Assembly: GCF_001552135.1 (NCBI RefSeq)
Contig: NZ_BCQP01000056.1
Span: forward strand, 24,385-88,384
Length of the DNA: 64,000 nucleotides
Source: Actinomadura chibensis NBRC 106107
GTDB taxonomy: Bacteria; Actinomycetota; Actinomycetes; Streptosporangiales; Streptosporangiaceae
Reading direction: 5' to 3'
Below the pieces are notes generated by a model. The model saw nothing but the letters and a program-made list of their open reading frames with translations, was not told where the DNA came from and searched no databases. Position numbers and translations under genes: made by a program. Below are positions 59,991 to 64,000 of this stretch, in pieces; within the stretch, counting starts at the first letter, position 1; the number at the start of each line of letters is the position of its first letter.

Positions 59991-61694
59991 TCAGACCGAG
60001 CAGAGCGAGAAGTCGTCGAACTCGGCCTCGGGACGGCCGGAGGCGCCGTCCGGACGGCTGACGAGCAGGCCGCTCGGCCCCGGCATACCCGAGTCCGCGG
60101 GGAGCGGCCGGGTGGCGTCGACCGCGGCCTTCCCGTTCACCCACATGCCGAGCGACAAGTGCCCATCCTGGACGACGCAGGCGACCTGGACGCGGTTGCG
60201 CTTGTCGCGGACCTCGACGGCGGGGTTGGCCGCGATGTCGGTCAGCGTCCCGGTGGAGCCGAAGGCGGCGATCCGCGCGTGCCCGCTCGCGCTGAGCAGG
60301 AACGCGAAGCCGCGCCGCCCGTGGCAGAACACGCCCGCCTCGCCGTCCGCCCCGATCGACTCGATCTTCACCTCGATGAGCTGCGACCGGGGCACGACCG
60401 GCACGGGCGCGTCGGCGACCGCCCCGCCCGCCGCCGTCCCGCCCGCCGCAGTCTCGCCGGTCAGCACGTACGCGCGGTCGGCGTACCGGGCGTCGGCGGC
60501 CTTCCTCCAGCCGGAGCCCGCGTCGTCGAAGTCGTCCTCGAAGACCTTCTCGTCGCGCTTCGGCGGCTTGCCGAGGGAGAGCGCCGAACTCGACGGGGCC
60601 CGCGCGCCCTCCGCCGCGCCCGCCGCGCCGTCGCCGGACGACTTCCGGTCCGCCGTGAACGCCATGACGGACAGCACCACGGCGGCGGCGACGGTCACGG
60701 CGAGCAGGCCGAGCCGCTGGGGGGAGCGCGCCAGCCTCGCGGGCGCGGACGCGGACGCCGCCCGCGTCCCCGGCACGCCCCCGCCCGGCAGCGTCGGCTC
60801 CACCGCGGGCGGCGTCGCGAACGGCGCCGCGGGCGGCGGCGCCGCGGGCGGCGGCGCCTCCGGCATGGCGAGGGTCGCGGGCGTTTCGTCCTCGCCGGTC
60901 AGAGCGCTGATCAACTGCTTGACCGGCGGGCGCGCGGCCGGGTCCTTCGCGAGCGACCGCGCGACGACGTCCCGGACGGCCGGGTCGAGGCCGCGGAGGT
61001 CGGGGTCGGCGTTCGTCACCCGGTTGATGATCTCCGGGAGGGTGCCGCCGCCGAACGGGACGCGTCCCGTGCCCGCGTAGGCGACGACGCAGCCCCAGGA
61101 GAACACGTCCGCCGCCGGGGTGACCTCCCGGCCGTGCATCAGCTCGGGCGCCATGTAGGCGGGCGTGCCGACGAACTGCCCGGTGCGGGTCGGCCCGTCG
61201 GCGGAGTCGAGCGCGCGGGCGATGCCGAAGTCGATCACGCGCGGGCCGGTGGACGACAGCAGCACGTTCGCGGGCTTCAGGTCCCGGTGGACGATCCCCG
61301 CCCCGTGGATCGCGCTCAGCGCGGTCGCGATGTTGACCGCGAAGGACTCCAGGTCGCCGCCGCGCAGCGGCCCGCCCGCCTTGACGGCCTCCTCCAGCGA
61401 AGGCCCGGCGACGTACTCGGTCACGACGTAGAGCGGCTCGCCGTCGAGTTGCGCGTCCAGGACGGCGGCCGTGCAGAACGGCCGGACCTGCCGCGCGGCC
61501 GTCACCTCGCGCCGGAACCGCTCGTGGAACGCCTCGTCGTCGGCCAGCTCCGCGTTGATGACCTTGACGGCGACCTGCCGGCCCGCGCCGTCCGCGCCGA
61601 GGAAGACGGTGCCCATCCCGCCGCGGCCGAGCCGGGCGGTGAGGCGGTACGGGCCGAGCCGCCGCGGGTCGCGGTCGCGAAGGGGACCCTGCAT
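59991..61694 (-). CDS. Eukaryotic-type Ser/Thr protein kinase, membrane-spanning
   Basis: 567 aa. Kinase domain about 15-275: GRGGMG (23-28), Lys44, HRDLKPAN (136-143), DFG (155-157). A Pro/Ala-rich linker and one membrane helix near 330-350 follow, then an extracellular domain of about 200 aa ending EAEFDDFSLCSV. ATG at 61694 has GGGAG 8 bases upstream. Very similar in layout to the kinase at 62766. Confidence 0.92.
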   Translation of the reverse strand: MQGPLRDRDPRRLGPYRLTARLGRGGMGTVFLGADGAGRQVAVKVINAELADDEAFHERFRREVTAARQVRPFCTAAVLDAQLDGEPLYVVTEYVAGPSLEEAVKAGGPLRGGDLESFAVNIATALSAIHGAGIVHRDLKPANVLLSSTGPRVIDFGIARALDSADGPTRTGQFVGTPAYMAPELMHGREVTPAADVFSWGCVVAYAGTGRVPFGGGTLPEIINRVTNADPDLRGLDPAVRDVVARSLAKDPAARPPVKQLISALTGEDETPATLAMPEAPPPAAPPPAAPFATPPAVEPTLPGGGVPGTRAASASAPARLARSPQRLGLLAVTVAAAVVLSVMAFTADRKSSGDGAAGAAEGARAPSSSALSLGKPPKRDEKVFEDDFDDAGSGWRKAADARYADRAYVLTGETAAGGTAAGGAVADAPVPVVPRSQLIEVKIESIGADGEAGVFCHGRRGFAFLLSASGHARIAAFGSTGTLTDIAANPAVEVRDKRNRVQVACVVQDGHLSLGMWVNGKAAVDATRPLPADSGMPGPSGLLVSRPDGASGRPEAEFDDFSLCSV

Positions 61695-61782
61695 GGCTCG
61701 ACTCCCGGGAGGCGAAGGACACTGGTGTTGTTCATTTGACGCGGCGATAAAGGGCATTGTTCGCAAATCTGCGGGAGGAAGC

Positions 61783-62736
61783 GTGGACGTGACGGCGGAT
61801 GTGCTCGGCCCCGGCTACGAGGCGATCGAGCTGCCGATGGGCGAGGACGCCGAGGGCGAGGTCGTGGCGACGCTCGTCCGCCGGCGCGGGGACGTCCCGT
61901 CCCAGCGTGCGGTGCTCTACCTGCACGGGTTCGTCGACTACTTCTTCCAGAAGCACCTGGCCGACTTCTATCTCGATCTCGGCTTCGACTTCTACGCGCT
62001 CGACCTGCGCAAATACGGCCGGTCGCTGCGCCCGCACCAGACGCCGAACTACGTCGAGAGCCTGTCGGACTACTTCCCGGAGATCGACGAGGCGGTGCGG
62101 ATCGTCCGGGACGTGGACGGCCACGACGCGCTCCTCCTCAACGGCCACTCCACCGGCGGGCTGATCGCCGCGCTGTGGGCCGACCACGCGCGGGGCAGGG
62201 GCCTGGTGGACGGGGTCGTCCTGAACAGCCCGTTCCTGGACATCGCCGAGCCGCTCGTCATGCGCAAGCTCGGCGCGGGCCTCGCGCGGGCGCTGCGGCC
62301 CCGGTTCCCGAGGGCGAAGCTCCCGGCGAGCGTGTCCGAGCGGTATCCGCGCAGCCTCCACCGCGACCACGAGGGCGAATGGGACTTCGACCTGGCCTGG
62401 AAGCCGATCGCCGGGTTCCCGGTGCGGGCGGCGTGGCTGGCGGCCGTGCGGCGGGGCCAGCTCCGGCTGCACCGCGGCCTGGACGTCGACGTCCCGGTGC
62501 TCGTGATGGCGTCGGCGCGGAGCGTCCGCCCGACCCGGCGGACGCTGGACGTGACCGGCGCCGACGCGGTCCTGGACGTCGAGCACATGGCGCGCTGGGC
62601 GCCGCGGATCGGACGGCACGTGACGCTCGTCCGGATCGAGGGCGGCCTGCACGACCTGGTCCTGTCGGCCGAGCCCGCCCGCTCCCAGGTGTTCGCCGAG
62701 CTGACCCGCTGGACGACCGCCTACCTGCCCGCCTAG
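61783..62736 (+). CDS. Alpha/beta hydrolase (serine hydrolase fold)
   Basis: 317 aa. VLYLHGFVDYFFQ for the oxyanion region, nucleophile in LNGHSTGG, and the late His in EGGLHDLVLS. Resembles lysophospholipase-like hydrolases. GTG at 61783 follows GGGAGG; another at 61789. Lies between two paralogous kinases on the other strand. Substrate unknown. Confidence 0.85.
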   Translation: MDVTADVLGPGYEAIELPMGEDAEGEVVATLVRRRGDVPSQRAVLYLHGFVDYFFQKHLADFYLDLGFDFYALDLRKYGRSLRPHQTPNYVESLSDYFPEIDEAVRIVRDVDGHDALLLNGHSTGGLIAALWADHARGRGLVDGVVLNSPFLDIAEPLVMRKLGAGLARALRPRFPRAKLPASVSERYPRSLHRDHEGEWDFDLAWKPIAGFPVRAAWLAAVRRGQLRLHRGLDVDVPVLVMASARSVRPTRRTLDVTGADAVLDVEHMARWAPRIGRHVTLVRIEGGLHDLVLSAEPARSQVFAELTRWTTAYLPA

Positions 62737-62765
62737 GCCGCGCCACGAGCCAGGCCGCGCTGCGG

Positions 62766-64000
62766 CTAGGAGAGGATCTTGGACAGGTCGAAGTCGTCGA
62801 ACTCGGCGACGATCTGCTGGGCCGGGTTGCCGCCCCGCTCGACCCGCAGCCCGGCCTTGCCGTTGCCGAGCGGCTGGTCGTCGTCCTTCGCGTCGATGAC
62901 CCGCTCGCCGTTCACCCAGAGCCGCAGCCGGACCGACTTGCCCCCTTCGCCGCTCTCGCACGCGATCTGCACCTTGTTCGGCTCGCCCTTGGCGAACCCG
63001 GGGACGGAGTCGGGCGCGTCCAGTTCCTTGCTGCCCTTGTCGCCGTTGTACTTGCGGAGCGCCGCGCCCTTCCCGTCGTTGCGGACGACGAAGACGTACT
63101 TCTCGTTCCGGTCGTTGGCGGACCGGCAGCTCAGGCCGTAGGCGGCGTCGTCCGGGCCCTGCACCACGGAGACCGTCACGGTGGCGAGCATCGGGTCGGG
63201 GGCGAAGTCGTTCTTCGGCACCTCCTCCAGCACGCTCGCGTGCGTGCTGTCGGTCAGCATCCGGTACCTGCCGTTCTGGTAGTTGTTCTCGCCCGAGTAG
63301 GAGCCCCAGCCGGAGTCCTTGTTGGAGAAGTCGTCGCTGAACACGGTGGCGAGCTTGTCCGGCGGGCCGCCGGAGCCCAGCACGGTGAACCCGACGACGG
63401 CGAGCACGGCGAGGACGGCGACGGCCGCCCCCGCGGCGATCAGCGGACGGCGCGGGAACCGCCGTCCCGGCGCCCGCCGGTCGCCGCGCGTGACGTCCGC
63501 GCCGAGCATCGCCGTCGGCTGCTGGAACGCCGCCCGCTGGAACGCCGCCTGCCCCGGGCCGCCCGTCCGCGCCTGGACGGTCGGGTCGCTCGGCGGCCCG
63601 TTCCCCGGCCCGCCGCGCCCCGGATCGTGCCAGCCCGCCTGGACGGTCTCGGCGAGCGTCGCCGGGTCGGTCGGCCCGTTGCCGACCAGCCTGGCGAGCA
63701 GGTCCTGGACGGACGGCCTGCTCCGCGGGTCCTTGTCGAGCGCGGCGGCGACGACGTCGCGCAGGCCGGGGTCGAGACCGTCGAGCTTCGGCTCCTCGTG
63801 CGCGACCCGGTAGAAGATCTCCGGGACGGTGTTGCCCGCGAACGGCGCGCTGCCCGTCCCGGCGTAGGCGACGACGCAGCCCCAGGAGAACACGTCCGAC
63901 GCGGGGGTCACCTGCTCGCCGCGCAGCAGCTCGGGCGGCAGGTAGTTCGGGGTGCCGACGAACTGGCCGGTGCGGGTGGGCCCGTCGGCGGCGTCCAGGG
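62766..64000 (-). CDS. Eukaryotic-type Ser/Thr kinase, C-terminal part
   Basis: Partial: 411 codons are in the window, and the N-lobe with the catalytic loop lies past 64000. Visible parts are the activation segment (PTRTGQFVGTPNYLPPELL), ASDVFSWGCVVAYAGTG, a linker, one membrane helix (around 63400-63470) and an extracellular domain ending VAEFDDFDLSKILS that resembles the end of the upstream kinase. Confidence 0.9.
   Translation of the reverse strand, partial: LDAADGPTRTGQFVGTPNYLPPELLRGEQVTPASDVFSWGCVVAYAGTGSAPFAGNTVPEIFYRVAHEEPKLDGLDPGLRDVVAAALDKDPRSRPSVQDLLARLVGNGPTDPATLAETVQAGWHDPGRGGPGNGPPSDPTVQARTGGPGQAAFQRAAFQQPTAMLGADVTRGDRRAPGRRFPRRPLIAAGAAVAVLAVLAVVGFTVLGSGGPPDKLATVFSDDFSNKDSGWGSYSGENNYQNGRYRMLTDSTHASVLEEVPKNDFAPDPMLATVTVSVVQGPDDAAYGLSCRSANDRNEKYVFVVRNDGKGAALRKYNGDKGSKELDAPDSVPGFAKGEPNKVQIACESGEGGKSVRLRLWVNGERVIDAKDDDQPLGNGKAGLRVERGGNPAQQIVAEFDDFDLSKILS

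Noticed and set aside
15323..64000. cas genes to accompany the arrays
   Set aside because: No Cas3, Cascade subunit or Cas1 motifs were found in any supported frame of the window; only the cas2e-like tails remain.

Overview
The DNA is very GC-rich, with GTG and TTG starts, tightly overlapping genes, a class F sortase, eukaryotic-type Ser/Thr kinases, a LuxR-type NB-ARC regulator and an integrative element with actinomycete replication genes. This points to a filamentous actinomycete. A Thermomonosporaceae-like genus such as Actinomadura would fit, but that is inference. Coordinates 1-5122 hold catabolic genes: a Rieske oxygenase, pyroglutamyl peptidase, alpha/beta-hydrolase-fold protein, 4-oxalocrotonate decarboxylase/hydratase-type enzyme, a secreted barrel protein and an amidase. 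A minus-strand operon follows (sortase F, processive glycosyltransferase, 54-aa membrane peptide), then a membrane-anchored PstS-like protein.

From 10.2 to 15.0 kb the region is accessory. It holds a decayed copy of the left end of the integrative element found at 41 kb, a decayed acyl-CoA ligase tail, and two type I-E-style CRISPR arrays (29 and 7 repeats) with no cas operon. Each array is preceded by a copied leader whose 5' part looks like the tail of cas2e, and followed by a copied trailer. A third array (6 repeats, minus strand), a two-repeat fragment and a single relic repeat lie near 39.7, 40.4 and 22.2 kb.

15.3-22.2 kb is a complete sugar ABC-import operon (binding lipoprotein, two permeases, SIS-domain sugar-phosphate enzyme, clan-A glycosidase, GntR repressor) with a likely GntR operator at each end. 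22.5-36.7 kb is a catabolic cluster: luciferase-like monooxygenase plus Rieske oxygenase, LuxR regulator, acyl-CoA ligase, flavin amine oxidase, APC permease, then hydrolase, flavin reductase, amidohydrolase and imine-reductase-like dehydrogenase. Five related promoter-proximal motifs link its transcription units. The gene set suggests use of an amine- or amide-containing substrate; the substrate itself cannot be read from sequence. A secreted CocE/NonD-type hydrolase follows.

41,152-55,210 is an actinomycete integrative and conjugative element (AICE) of about 14 kb in the 3' end of tRNA-Arg(UCU), bounded by 49-bp direct repeats. Its right half is the usual core: small ORFs, GntR regulator, Pra, FtsK-type Tra, RepSA-type initiator, Xis and tyrosine integrase. 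Its left half is cargo: a putative toxin-antitoxin pair, a low-GC gene predicted to fuse a proteasome-like Ntn-hydrolase domain to TPRs, a 2H phosphoesterase, a flavoprotein and an XRE/TPR regulator.

Right of the tRNA the chromosome continues with a phosphotransferase, cobD, cobQ, a DUF1444-like protein, a LysE exporter, and two paralogous receptor-type Ser/Thr kinases flanking an alpha/beta hydrolase. The second kinase runs off the window.
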